Assembly: GCA_020638555.1 (NCBI GenBank)
Contig: JACKII010000006.1
Coordinates: 1-64,000, forward strand
Reading direction: 5' to 3'
From: Alphaproteobacteria bacterium
GTDB taxonomy: Bacteria > Pseudomonadota > Alphaproteobacteria > Bin95
Length of the DNA stretch: 64,000 nucleotides
The notes beneath the pieces are model-generated. The model had not been told where the DNA came from and did no database searches. It saw only the letters and a program-made list of their open reading frames with translations. The translations under genes and the position numbers were made by a program. Positions 49,625-58,269 of this stretch are shown piece after piece; position 1 is the stretch's first letter; the number at the start of each line of letters is the position of its first letter.

Positions 49625-50650
49625 ATGAAGCTCTCCGATTTCGATTTCGCCCTGCCCGAGCGTCTGATCGCCCAGCATCCCGTCAGCCCGCGCGATGCGG
49701 CGCGGCTGCTGCACGTGCCGAAACAGGGGCCGTTCGCCGACCGGGGCGTGTGCGACCTGCCGGCGTTGCTGGAGCGGGGCGACGTGCTGGTGGTGAACGA
49801 CACCCGCGTGATCCCGGCCCGCCTCACCGGCCGGCGCGGCGAGGCCAGGATCGAGGTGACGCTGCACAAGCATCTGGGGCCAAGCCGCTGGGCCGCCTTC
49901 GCCCGTCCGGCGCGCCGGCTGCGGCCCGGCGACGAGGTGCGCTTCGCCGACGATTTCGCCGCCACGGTGGAGGCCCGTGACGGCGGCGAGGTGGTGCTCC
50001 GCTTTGCCGGCGACGACGCCGATCTGGCCGCGGGCCTGGAGCGCCATGGGGTCATGCCGCTGCCGCCCTATATCAAGCGCCCGGCGGAAGGCGCGACGGA
50101 GGACCGCGACAGCTACCAGACCGTGTTCGCCGCGCGCGAGGGGGCCGTGGCGGCCCCCACCGCCTCGCTGCATTTCACGCCACGGCTGGTGCAGGCGATC
50201 CAGGAGCGGGGCGTGGAAATCGTGACCGTCACGCTGCATGTGGGCGCCGGCACCTTTCTGCCGGTGAAGGTCGAGGACCTGTCCCGGCACGTCATGCACG
50301 CCGAATGGGGCCAGGTCAGCGCCGAGGCGGCCGCGCGGATCAATGGCCGCCGCGGCCGGGTGGTGGCGGCGGGCACGACGGCGCTGCGCCTGCTGGAAAG
50401 TGCCGCGGCCGCGGACGGTCGGCTGGCTGCCTGGGCCGGCGACACCGACCTGTTCATCCTGCCCGGCTACCGCTTCAAGCTGGTGGATGCGCTGCTCACC
50501 AACTTTCACCTGCCGTGCTCCACCCTGTTCATGCTGGTGAGCGCCTTTGCCGGGGTGGAGCGGATGCGCGCGGCCTACGACCACGCCATTGCGGCAGAAT
50601 ATCGGTTTTTTTCCTATGGCGATGCCAGCTTTCTGGAGCGGGTAGAATGA
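49625..50650 (+). CDS. queA: tRNA preQ1(34) S-adenosylmethionine ribosyltransferase-isomerase
   Basis: Protein of 341 residues that converts preQ1-tRNA to epoxyqueuosine-tRNA using SAM as ribosyl donor. It begins MKLSDFDFALPERLIAQHP; VVNDTRVIPARL, APTASLHFT, VTLHVGAGTFLPV and NFHLPCSTLFMLVSAF are family signatures. It is followed on the same strand by tgt after 217 nt containing paired hairpin repeats, so the two genes of the queuosine pathway may be co-transcribed. The start is the ATG at 49625. Confidence 0.95.
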   Translation: MKLSDFDFALPERLIAQHPVSPRDAARLLHVPKQGPFADRGVCDLPALLERGDVLVVNDTRVIPARLTGRRGEARIEVTLHKHLGPSRWAAFARPARRLRPGDEVRFADDFAATVEARDGGEVVLRFAGDDADLAAGLERHGVMPLPPYIKRPAEGATEDRDSYQTVFAAREGAVAAPTASLHFTPRLVQAIQERGVEIVTVTLHVGAGTFLPVKVEDLSRHVMHAEWGQVSAEAAARINGRRGRVVAAGTTALRLLESAAAADGRLAAWAGDTDLFILPGYRFKLVDALLTNFHLPCSTLFMLVSAFAGVERMRAAYDHAIAAEYRFFSYGDASFLERVE

Positions 50651-50717
50651 GTTCGGGAAGTTTCCTCCCTTATAACTGCATGAATGGCCACCACCACTTC
50701 GCGCCCACCCAACTCCG

Positions 50718-50818
50718 CTTCATCCCGAGTAGCGCCAGAGGCGCGTATCGAGGGGCGACGCGAAGGGCCGCAGAAAACGCCCCTCGATATGCCGCTGGCG
50801 CGGCTACTCGGAATGAAG
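50718..50818. repeat. Family H hairpin repeats, inverted pair between queA and tgt
   Basis: Two copies in opposite orientation: 50718-50755 (core GCGCC-AGA-GGCGC) and 50780-50818 (core GCCGC-TGGC-GCGGC). Both keep the CATCCCGAGTAG/CGTATCGAGG-type ends, with an ATGCC and a GGAATG variant in the second. Together they can fold into one large hairpin. Confidence 0.88.
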
Positions 50819-50867
50819 CGGGCTGGCGGTGCGGCGCACGTCTGGTTGAGATGGCCCGCAGGCAATC

Positions 50868-51989
50868 ATGACCCTGTCCTTCACCCTTCTCGCGACGGCC
50901 GGCGACGCGCGGCGCGGGCGCATCGACACCGCGCACGGGCCGATCGAGACCCCGGCCTTCATGCCGGTCGGCACCGCGGCCACGGTCAAGGCGATGCGGC
51001 CCGAGGATGTGCGCGCGACCGGCGCCGACATCATTCTCGGCAACACCTATCACCTGATGCTGCGGCCGACGGCGGAACTGATCGCGCGCCATGGCGGGCT
51101 GCACCGGTTCATGAACTGGCCGGGGCCGATCCTGACCGATTCCGGCGGCTTCCAGGTCATGAGCCTGGCAGGCCTGCGCAAGATGAGCGAGGACGGGGTG
51201 CGCTTCCGCTCCCATATCGACGGCAGCTATCACATGCTGACGCCGGAGCGCTCCATCGAAATCCAGCACTTGCTGGACGCGACCATTACCATGGCCTTCG
51301 ACGAATGCACGCCCTACCCGGCGACCCACGAACAGGCGGCGGACAGCATGCGCCTCTCGATGCGCTGGGCGAAGCGGTCGCGCGACGCGTTTGGGGCGCG
51401 GCAGGGCTATGGCCTGTTCGGCATCGTCCAGGGCAGCGTGTTCGAGGACCTGCGGGCGGAGTCGGCGGCGGCCCTGCAGGAGATCGGCTTCGAGGGTTAT
51501 GCCATTGGCGGCCTCGCGGTGGGCGAGGGGCGGGAGCAGATGTTCGCCACCCTGGACTTCACCACCCACCACCTGCCGGCGGAAAAACCGCGCTATCTGA
51601 TGGGCGTCGGCCGGCCGGCGGATATCGTCGGCGCGGTGGCGCGCGGCGTCGACATGTTCGACTGCGTCATGCCCACCCGCTCCGGCCGCACCGCCCAGGC
51701 GTTCACGCGGGCGGGGGAGATGAATCTGCGCAATGCCCGGTTTGCCGATGACCCGGCGCCGCTGGATGCCGGCTGTTCCTGCCCGGCCTGCACCGGCTAT
51801 TCCCGCGCCTATCTGCGCCATCTGGTGAAGGCGGAGGAAATCCTCGGCATGATGTTGCTGACCTGGCACAATCTGCAATTCTACCAGGACCTGATGGCGG
51901 CCCTGCGCGGTGCGATCGCCGCCGGCGACCGCCTGGACGGCGACCCGGAGGCCGTGGTGCGCCGCCTGCTGCCAGTCGCCGAAGCGTGA
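50868..51989 (+). CDS. tgt: tRNA-guanine(34) transglycosylase
   Basis: Protein of 373 residues that exchanges G34 for preQ1. The active-site Asp regions are TDSGGFQVMSL and GVDMFDCVMPTRSGRTAQAF. The substrate loop is GLFGIVQG, followed by GYAIGGLAVGEG. The zinc site is CSCPACTGYSRAYLRHL with a distal His (TWHNL). It lies downstream of queA in the usual order. A small SnoaL-like gene starts at or just after its stop. Confidence 0.96.
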   Translation: MTLSFTLLATAGDARRGRIDTAHGPIETPAFMPVGTAATVKAMRPEDVRATGADIILGNTYHLMLRPTAELIARHGGLHRFMNWPGPILTDSGGFQVMSLAGLRKMSEDGVRFRSHIDGSYHMLTPERSIEIQHLLDATITMAFDECTPYPATHEQAADSMRLSMRWAKRSRDAFGARQGYGLFGIVQGSVFEDLRAESAAALQEIGFEGYAIGGLAVGEGREQMFATLDFTTHHLPAEKPRYLMGVGRPADIVGAVARGVDMFDCVMPTRSGRTAQAFTRAGEMNLRNARFADDPAPLDAGCSCPACTGYSRAYLRHLVKAEEILGMMLLTWHNLQFYQDLMAALRGAIAAGDRLDGDPEAVVRRLLPVAEA

Positions 51990-52012
51990 CAAGGGGAGAG
52001 GGGGCCAAGCCC

Positions 52013-52384
52013 ATGGACGCCGTAGCCGAAGTGCTGGAAGCCGACCGCCGCCGCATCCGCGCCATGCTGAACCAGGACGCCGATGCGCTGCTGCCGCTGC
52101 TGGCGGACGACCTGATCTACATTCACTCCTCGTCGGCCAAGGACAACAGGCAGAGCTATCTTTCGGCCCTGCTGTCCGGCGCGCTGCTCTACCGCGAGAT
52201 CGAGCCGTCGGAGGTGGAGGCGCGGGACATGGGCGACTGGGTGCTGCTGACAGGGAAGACCGCCATCGCGATCTTCGCCAACAGCCGCCGTGAGGAATTC
52301 GCCGTGCGCTTCACCGCCACCTATGTTCGCCGCGACGGGCGCTGGCAGCTCTATTGCTGGCAGTCGACGCGCCTGCCGGGGTGA
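52013..52384 (+). CDS. NTF2/SnoaL-like family small protein
   Basis: Protein of about 123 residues with a DUF4440/SnoaL-like cone fold: ADRRRIRAMLNQDADALLPLLADDLIYIHSSS at the start, a central ARDMGDWVLLTGKTAI, and the terminal strands FAVRFTATYVRRDGRWQLYCWQSTRLP. Members bind or turn over small hydrophobic ligands. The start at 52013 is favoured by a G-rich stretch upstream. A GTG at 51986, overlapping the tgt stop, would give a 132-residue version and translational coupling. Confidence 0.8.
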   Translation: MDAVAEVLEADRRRIRAMLNQDADALLPLLADDLIYIHSSSAKDNRQSYLSALLSGALLYREIEPSEVEARDMGDWVLLTGKTAIAIFANSRREEFAVRFTATYVRRDGRWQLYCWQSTRLPG

Positions 52385-52455
52385 CGCGGGGAGGGAGGTT
52401 TACGCTCTCTTCCGGTTTCATCCCACGCAGTCGACTCTTGAGGGGTAAGGCCCAC

Positions 52456-52638
52456 GCCCCTCGATACGCCGGCTTCGCCGTCTACTCGGGATGAAAGTGG
52501 GGGCTTTATCCTCGGCTTGCAATGGACCCTTGGCGGCGGGGAGGAATGGAATGGCGGTGAACCTAGGAGCCATGTCCTTGCCTAAACCGGGGCCTCATTC
52601 CGAGTAGCCGCGGACGCAGTCCGGGGCGTATCGAGGGA
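52456..52638. repeat. Family H hairpin repeats in the SnoaL-GST intergenic region
   Basis: Two copies in the 267 nt convergent gap: 52456-52496 (core CGGC-TTC-GCCG, ends CCCTCGATACG and CTACTCGGGATGA) and 52592-52638 (core CGGAC-GCA-GTCCG, ends TTCCGAGTAG and GCGTATCGAGGG). They are in opposite orientation, 95 nt apart. A degraded third copy may lie at 52417-52446. Confidence 0.87.
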
Positions 52639-52651
52639 CGCGGAGTGCCCC

Positions 52652-53326
52652 CTAAACCCGCACGAAGTCCGGCCCCTTGGCCATATCGGCCCACTGGGCG
52701 AGCGCACCGTTTGCGGCCTCCCAGTTCGGCCGGGCCTGCATGGCCCGGTACCAGCGCTGCACGTTCGGCCAGTCGGCGAAAGTGCAGCCGATCACGTCGC
52801 CCAGCGAGACGATGCCGGAAGCGAAATAGTCCGCAATCGTGATGTCGTTCCCCGCAAGGTACGGGTTGCCCCGGCCCAGCGTGTGTCGGTCGAGAATGTC
52901 GAGAAACTGCCGCGCCTCGGTCTCGCCGGCCGCCGCCACCAGACGCTGCGCATTCTCGTCCGGCAGCTTGCAATGGTCCAGCAATTGCGAATAGCAGAGA
53001 TTGTAGCCGAAGGAGCGATAGAAGCCGGTGTTGAACCAGTCCATGAGCGCATTCACCCGCGCCCGCTGCTTCAAATCCTTTGGGTAGGCCGCCGATCCGG
53101 TCTTGTCGGCCAGATATTTCAGAATGGCCGAGGACTCGCCAATGCAGAGGTCGCCGTCTTCCAGGACGGGAACGGCGTGCGAAGGATTGATCTTCAGAAA
53201 ATCCTCGCCGTATTGCGCGCCGGTGAAAATGTCGACCAAGACAGGTTCGAGGTCGATTCCTTCGTCGGCGGCAAACAGCGTCACCGGACGGGAGACCGTG
53301 GAAACAGGATGCATGTAGAGCTTCAC
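52652..53326 (-). CDS. Glutathione S-transferase family protein
   Basis: Protein of 224 residues. The thioredoxin-like N-domain is MKLYMHPVSTVSRPVTLFA with a likely catalytic Ser, the cis-Pro is in SHAVPVLEDGD, and the gamma-Glu contact is IGESSAILKYLA. The C-domain has NPYLAGNDITIADYF, the GST N-cap motif with Asp. The set resembles theta-class enzymes such as dichloromethane dehalogenase or DcmA-like proteins, without being diagnostic. Its upstream region holds an 8 bp dyad about 117 nt before the ATG. Confidence 0.9.
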   Translation of the reverse strand: MKLYMHPVSTVSRPVTLFAADEGIDLEPVLVDIFTGAQYGEDFLKINPSHAVPVLEDGDLCIGESSAILKYLADKTGSAAYPKDLKQRARVNALMDWFNTGFYRSFGYNLCYSQLLDHCKLPDENAQRLVAAAGETEARQFLDILDRHTLGRGNPYLAGNDITIADYFASGIVSLGDVIGCTFADWPNVQRWYRAMQARPNWEAANGALAQWADMAKGPDFVRV

Positions 53327-53442
53327 AGGAACATCCTTTCAGACTGACATGCGATAAGTCCCGCAGCCGGCACCCTAGACCCGCGTCCCGGCGGCCGCCA
53401 GCGCGTCGGGTGCGACCGCTTGTCGAGCCGCAGTCCGGTAAC

Positions 53443-53470
53443 TGTTCAAATCAAAGGGTATTTTTGAACA
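53443..53470. promoter_or_regulatory. Operator-like dyad upstream of the GST gene
   Basis: TGTTCAAA-N12-TTTGAACA is a perfect 8 bp inverted repeat in a locally AT-rich patch, in the 232 nt gap between the GST start and the end of the flavin monooxygenase gene. It is a plausible regulator site, but no regulator gene is adjacent. Confidence 0.4.
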
Positions 53471-53558
53471 CTACCCTACATCATGGCGGGCTGAAAGGGA
53501 TTCCGACGACGCGCATATTCGGTCGGCAATGTTCACGCATGCCAGGCTCCGAGGCGCC

Positions 53559-54623
53559 TTACCGGAAGGCCGGCATGACCTCCTCGCCGAAGCGGCGCAT
53601 GCTGGCCAGGTTCTGCTCCTGGCTCATGGCGCCGAAGCCGGTCTGGCAAAGCAGGTGCCGCACGCCGGCTTCCCTCAGTTCCGCCACCTGTTCGCGCACC
53701 CGTTTCGGTGAACCGTAGATGGAGCCGGTCTCCAGCACATAGGGAATCGCCGCCGCGTCGCCTATATGCGGGTCGGCCCAGGCGTTCATGGTCTCCGGCG
53801 CCGGCTGGAAGTCCGCAGGGTTGAAGGCGTCGCGCACGTGCATCATGTGATGGCGCGTTTCCGCCAGCAGCGCCGAGAGTTCGTCCTCCGCCTGGGCATC
53901 GCTTTCCGCCACATAGACGTTGCGCCAGAGCGCGTTCTGCGCCCTGAGGCGCTCGCGCGTGGCGGCGGCGTGGCCGCCTTCCTCCAGCCCCCGGTCGTAG
54001 AGCGCCCAGCGCTCGGCAATCTTGTCGACCGGCAGGCGGGCGGTCAGCACCGGCACGCCCAGGCGCCCGCACTCCACGAACGAGCCGGGCGAAATCACGC
54101 TGCGCCAGAGCGGCGGGTGCGGCTGTTGCACCGGCTTCGGCCGGATTTCCGGCACCTCGACCTGGTAGAACCGGCCCTGAAACGACAACGGCGCCTCGCG
54201 CCAGGCCCGTTGCATCAGGTCCAGGCCTTCGGTCATGCGCTCGCGGCTGTCGTCGGAGCGCAGGCCGTGGCCGACGAACTCGTACTCGTTGTAGACCGTG
54301 CCCTTGCCGATGCCGACATCGATCCGACCCTTGGAGAGGTTGTCCAGCAGCGCCAGTTGCGTCGCCAGACGCACCGGGTGGTGAAACGGCATCTGCACCA
54401 CCGCAAAGCCGATGCGGATGCGCTCGGTCTTCATGGCGAGCGCGCTCGCGAACAGGATGGCGTCGTTGTAGACGCTCTCGCCGGTGAAATAGTGCTCGGT
54501 CAGCCAGACGTCGTGAAAGCCGAGGGCCTCCGCCGCCTGCACCTGGGCGATCTGGTCGTCGATGCGCTGCGCGTCTTCCTCCGGCGAGGGCGAGAGCGAC
54601 AGGGTGAGCCAGCCGAATTTCAT
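53559..54623 (-). CDS. LLM-class FMN-dependent oxidoreductase
   Basis: Flavin monooxygenase-like protein of 354 residues of the luciferase superfamily. It begins MKFGWLTLSLSPSPEED; ALGFHDVWLTEHYF, RIRIGFAVVQMPFHHPVRLATQLALLDNLSKGRIDVGIGKG and the late FGAMSQEQNLASMRRFGEEVMP are typical LLM signatures. It is on the same strand as, and 6 nt downstream of, a secreted GGT gene, so the two could be co-transcribed. Substrate unknown. Confidence 0.9.
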   Translation of the reverse strand: MKFGWLTLSLSPSPEEDAQRIDDQIAQVQAAEALGFHDVWLTEHYFTGESVYNDAILFASALAMKTERIRIGFAVVQMPFHHPVRLATQLALLDNLSKGRIDVGIGKGTVYNEYEFVGHGLRSDDSRERMTEGLDLMQRAWREAPLSFQGRFYQVEVPEIRPKPVQQPHPPLWRSVISPGSFVECGRLGVPVLTARLPVDKIAERWALYDRGLEEGGHAAATRERLRAQNALWRNVYVAESDAQAEDELSALLAETRHHMMHVRDAFNPADFQPAPETMNAWADPHIGDAAAIPYVLETGSIYGSPKRVREQVAELREAGVRHLLCQTGFGAMSQEQNLASMRRFGEEVMPAFR

Positions 54624-54629
54624 GGGAAA

Positions 54630-56336
54630 TCAGTCTCCGAGCGCGACGCCTTCCCGGCGCGGATCGACGCCGGCGACCAGGCCATTCGGCGTCAACAGGA
54701 TCAGGTGCAGGCCGCTGGTCAACTCGCGGAGCTTAACCGTGTGGCCCAGCGCTTCCAAGCCCGGTGCCAGTTCGGCGGCGGTCGTGTCCGCCTCCAGTTC
54801 GGTGACGCCGCTGTTGCGGTCGATCACATGGCCGGCCTCCACCGCCTGTTGCGGGTGCTGGCCATGCCCCAGAACGCGCAACACCGCCCCGGCGGTGTAG
54901 CCAATGATCCGGCTGCCGCCCGGTGAGCCCGCGGCCAGAACCGGCCGGCCCTCGTCGTCGAATGCGATCACCGGTGCCATGGAGGAACGCGGCCGCTTGC
55001 CGGGCTCGACCCGGTTGGCGACCGGCAGGCTGTCTTTCTCCGGCGCGAACGCAAAATCGGTCAGCTCGTTGTTCAGCAGAAAGCCCCGCACCATCAGGTG
55101 CGAGCCATAGGCGGCCTCGACCGTCGTCGTCATCGAGACGACATTGCCCTCGCCATCCACCACCGAAAGGTGCGAGGTGCCTGCCTCCTTCAGGCCCGGA
55201 TGCGGTGCGGCGTCGAGCAGGCCCTGGGATGCCGGCGGTTCGCCGGCGGCGACGTCAGTCAAGGTATGGTCCGGCGCGATCAGGGCGGCGCGGCGATCCA
55301 GATAGCCGGGGTCGAGCAGACCGGCGGTCGGTTGCGGCACGAAATCCGGGTCGGCCATGTAGCGGTTGCGGTCGGCGAAGGCGACCCTGCTCGCCTCGGC
55401 GAAACCGTGCGCCCACTCCACCGAGTCCGGGTCCAGCGCCGGCAGGCCCAGGCGCTCGGCAAAGCCCAGGATCATCAGCACTGTCAGCGGGCCGGAGGAG
55501 GGGGGCGGCATGCCGCAAACCCGATAGGCGAGGAAGGCGCCGCACACCGCCGGCCGCCGCTTCGCCGCATAGCCGGCCAGATCCGCCAGAGCCATGCCGC
55601 CCGGATTGGCCGCATAGCCCTGAATCGCCGCGACGATGTCCGCCGCGATCGGGCCGGTGTAGAGCGCGTCCGGGTTCGCAGCCAGCGCCGCCAGCGTCTC
55701 CGCCAGGGCGGGGTTTTTCAGAACATGACCCACCGGCCAGGGCTCGCCGTCGGAGTCCAGAAAATAGGCGGCCGCGGCCGGCGTCTTGTCCCAGCCCTTC
55801 TGGCTCGCCACCGACTCGTGAAAGCGCGGCGTCACGGCAAAGCCCTCCCGCGCCAGGCGGATCGCCGGCCGGAACAACTCGGCCCAGGGCAGTTTCCCGT
55901 GGTCGCGATGGGCGAGCGCCAGCATGCGCACCGTGCCCGGCACGCCGACCGGGCGGCCGCCGATGCGAGCCACCGACCACTTCATCGGCTGACCGTCGGC
56001 TGCGAGGAACAGGTCCGGCGTCGCCGCCGCCGGCGCGGTCTCGCGGCCGTCATAGGCGACCGGCCCGGCGTCGCCGGCGCGATAATGGACCAGGAACGCG
56101 CCGCCGCCGATACCGGAGGATTGGGGCTCGACCAGGGTCAGCACCATCTGCGCGGCCACCGCCGCATCGACTGCGCTGCCGCCGGCCTTCAGCACCTCAT
56201 AGCCGGCCTCGCTCGCCAGCGGGTGCGCGGTCACGATCATGAACCGCCCCGCCGACGCACCGGCGGAAGCGAGCGTGAATGCCAGAACAATTGTCAGGGG
56301 AACAATCATCAGGGGACCGAACAGTCGGCAAAACAT
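54630..56336 (-). CDS. ggt: Periplasmic gamma-glutamyltransferase
   Basis: Protein of 568 residues with a signal peptide (PLTIVLAFTLASAGASA) and the complete GGT fold. Heterodimer maturation occurs at the Thr of GTSHLSVVDGEGNVVSMTTTVE; MVRGFLLNNELTDF, PRSSMAPVIAF and SPGGSRIIGYTAGAVLRVLGHG are the classical motifs including the SS oxyanion pair. It cleaves gamma-glutamyl peptides such as glutathione in the periplasm. A first ATG 15 nt before PLTIV-region start gives the signal. It precedes an LLM gene on the same strand. Confidence 0.93.
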   Translation of the reverse strand: MFCRLFGPLMIVPLTIVLAFTLASAGASAGRFMIVTAHPLASEAGYEVLKAGGSAVDAAVAAQMVLTLVEPQSSGIGGGAFLVHYRAGDAGPVAYDGRETAPAAATPDLFLAADGQPMKWSVARIGGRPVGVPGTVRMLALAHRDHGKLPWAELFRPAIRLAREGFAVTPRFHESVASQKGWDKTPAAAAYFLDSDGEPWPVGHVLKNPALAETLAALAANPDALYTGPIAADIVAAIQGYAANPGGMALADLAGYAAKRRPAVCGAFLAYRVCGMPPPSSGPLTVLMILGFAERLGLPALDPDSVEWAHGFAEASRVAFADRNRYMADPDFVPQPTAGLLDPGYLDRRAALIAPDHTLTDVAAGEPPASQGLLDAAPHPGLKEAGTSHLSVVDGEGNVVSMTTTVEAAYGSHLMVRGFLLNNELTDFAFAPEKDSLPVANRVEPGKRPRSSMAPVIAFDDEGRPVLAAGSPGGSRIIGYTAGAVLRVLGHGQHPQQAVEAGHVIDRNSGVTELEADTTAAELAPGLEALGHTVKLRELTSGLHLILLTPNGLVAGVDPRREGVALGD

Positions 56337-56438
56337 GGGGCACCACCCGCAGGAAGACGAATCCGCTCACAGTTTGGCGTGACAGTCGGGCGAACTCCAG
56401 CCACAATCGGACGGAACATCGTACGAGGATGGCGCCCC

Positions 56439-57629
56439 ATGAGCACCGAACGCCTGCGCGTGCTGTTTTTGAACCTCGGTCATTTCACCGATCATTTCTG
56501 CATGCTGATCTTCGCCACCGCCGTCATCACCATGGCCGGCGAATTCCATATGAGCTATGGCGCGCTTCTGGCCGTCGCGACGCCGGGATTCGTGCTGTTC
56601 GGCGCCGCCGCGCTGGGCGCCGGCTGGCTCGGCGACCGCTGGAGCCGCAGTCATATGCTGGTGGTGTTCTTTTGCGGCACCGGCTTTGCGGCCGTCGTCG
56701 TCGGTATGGCGAACAGCGTCACCCAGATCGGTATCGGTTTGGCCCTGCTGGGCCTGTTCGCGGCGATCTACCACCCGGTCGGCATCGCCATGCTGGTGCA
56801 GGGCGCGCCGAAGCTGGGCCTGCGCCTGGGGGTGAACGGCATTTTCGGCAATATGGGAGTTGCCTTCGCCCCACTCGTCACCGGCGCCCTGGTGGCGGCG
56901 TTCGACTGGCGCATGGCCTTTATCGTTCCGGGCGTGGTCGCCATCGGCCTGGGGCTCGCCTTCTGGTGGTTTGCGGGGCAGGGCTATGCCGTCGTCCCGA
57001 CCGGCGGCAAGACCCGCAAGGAGCCGGTGGGCTTCACCTTTGGCTGGCAGCGCGTGCTGGCCGTGGTCGCGGTGATGACGCTGGTGGGCGGCCTGGTGTT
57101 CAACTCCACCACCGTCGCCTTGCCGAAGCTGTTCGACGAGCGCCTCTCGGGCATTGCCGACAATCTGGTGGGCTTCACTGCCATGGCGGCCGTGGTCTAT
57201 GCCGGCGCCAGCTTCGCGCAGCTCGCCAGCGGCATGGCCATCGACCGTTATGCGGTCAAGCCGGTGCTGCTGACCACCGTGGCCCTGCAAGTCATCATGA
57301 TGCCCATCGTCGCCACCCAGACGGACTGGCCGCTGTTCGCTGCCAGTTTCGTCATGATGCTGGCGGTGTTCGGGCAGATCCCGATCACCGACGCGCTCAT
57401 CACCCGCTACACGCCGGATGCGGTGCGCGGGCGGGTGTTCTCGATCAAGTATATTCTGAACCTGGGCGTCGGCTCGCTGGCGGTGCCCAGCATCTGGTAC
57501 ATGCACGAACAGGCCGGCGGCTTCCACGACCTGTTCCTGATGCTGACCGGGTGCGCGGCGGTGGTCCTGGTCGCGGCGGCCATTCTGCCCTATCGTCGCC
57601 ACGGCGCCGAAGCCGTGGCCGCCGAGTGA
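56439..57629 (+). CDS. Major facilitator superfamily transporter
   Basis: Inner-membrane protein of 396 residues with about twelve helices. The MFS loop-2/3 motif is GAGWLGDRWSR, and the helix-4 segment NGIFGNMGVAFAPLVTGALV is typical of sugar or drug transporters. The second half repeats with MAIDRYAVKP in the corresponding loop. It may carry a metabolite in or out. The ATG at 56439 has AGGA about 10 nt upstream; the open frame extends far upstream but reads through the GGT gene in the opposite strand. A cupin gene follows after 16 nt. Confidence 0.88.
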   Translation: MSTERLRVLFLNLGHFTDHFCMLIFATAVITMAGEFHMSYGALLAVATPGFVLFGAAALGAGWLGDRWSRSHMLVVFFCGTGFAAVVVGMANSVTQIGIGLALLGLFAAIYHPVGIAMLVQGAPKLGLRLGVNGIFGNMGVAFAPLVTGALVAAFDWRMAFIVPGVVAIGLGLAFWWFAGQGYAVVPTGGKTRKEPVGFTFGWQRVLAVVAVMTLVGGLVFNSTTVALPKLFDERLSGIADNLVGFTAMAAVVYAGASFAQLASGMAIDRYAVKPVLLTTVALQVIMMPIVATQTDWPLFAASFVMMLAVFGQIPITDALITRYTPDAVRGRVFSIKYILNLGVGSLAVPSIWYMHEQAGGFHDLFLMLTGCAAVVLVAAAILPYRRHGAEAVAAE

Positions 57630-57645
57630 CTGAAGGAGATTTGCC

Positions 57646-57918
57646 ATGAACACCGATGCCTTCATGGCCGACGCCAAGGCCGCTGGCTACACCGAGTTTT
57701 ACGAGCGCGATCTGACCCAGGCGCTGGGTCCGGAGCCGCACACCCACGACTTCGACGCGCGCCTGCTGGTCACCGGCGGCTCGATCACGCTGACCATGAA
57801 CGGGGCGACCACGACCTTTCAGGCCGGCGATAGCTGCGAGGTGCCACAGGGCACCGTGCACGCGGAAAATGTCGGCCCGGACGGGGTGACACTCCTGGTC
57901 GCCAAGCGCCAAGCCTGA
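57646..57918 (+). CDS. Small cupin-domain protein
   Basis: Protein of 90 residues forming one cupin barrel. Motif 1 is PHTHDFDARLLVTGG with the metal-binding histidines, and motif 2 is GDSCEVPQGTVHAENV with the second His. Such single-domain cupins bind a metal and may be enzymes or sensors. AAGGAG lies 7 nt before the ATG. It sits between an MFS transporter and a small unknown gene on the same strand, all within 20 nt of each other. Confidence 0.88.
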   Translation: MNTDAFMADAKAAGYTEFYERDLTQALGPEPHTHDFDARLLVTGGSITLTMNGATTTFQAGDSCEVPQGTVHAENVGPDGVTLLVAKRQA

Positions 57919-57929
57919 GAGGCGAACCG

Positions 57930-58217
57930 GTGGCGTCCGACCCGGCCATCCTGGCCAAGATCGAATTCAGCATTCTGCGCTATCGCAACGGCAAGGGATC
58001 GTTCACCGCCCTGGTGAGCGACCTGGACGCCTGCACGCTCCGCATCGACGCGGATGCGCCCTATAAGTACGAGCTGCGGTCGAAATGGCTCGACCTGGAG
58101 GAGATGGGCGTTTCCGCCGCCGGCAAAGGCCGGTCCGAACCGCTCGCCGATCACCGGCGCATGGTCGATCTGGTGCTGGACGAGTTGATGGAACTGGCCC
58201 GGCATCACCGCGCCTAG
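57930..58217 (+). CDS. Small protein, unrecognised
   Basis: Protein of 95 residues starting at a GTG (57930), 11 nt after the cupin gene. It is soluble, with a mixed strand-helix pattern (IEFSILRYRNGKGSFTALVSD, KYELRSKWLDLEEMG) and a C-terminal acidic/basic helix (HRRMVDLVLDELMELARHH). No family is recognised. The close spacing suggests translation with the cupin and MFS genes. It is followed after 52 nt by dapF. Confidence 0.6.
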   Translation: MASDPAILAKIEFSILRYRNGKGSFTALVSDLDACTLRIDADAPYKYELRSKWLDLEEMGVSAAGKGRSEPLADHRRMVDLVLDELMELARHHRA

Positions 58218-58269
58218 CGGTGGCGCTGGCGATAGACATTCCGCCGCCTCGCGCCTATATCCCACCGTC

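Noticed and set aside
47777..50584. Very long minus-strand open frame covering GGT and queA
   Set aside because: It is out of frame with both recognised proteins, is Arg/Gly/Pro-rich without domains, and spans two real genes in opposite directions.
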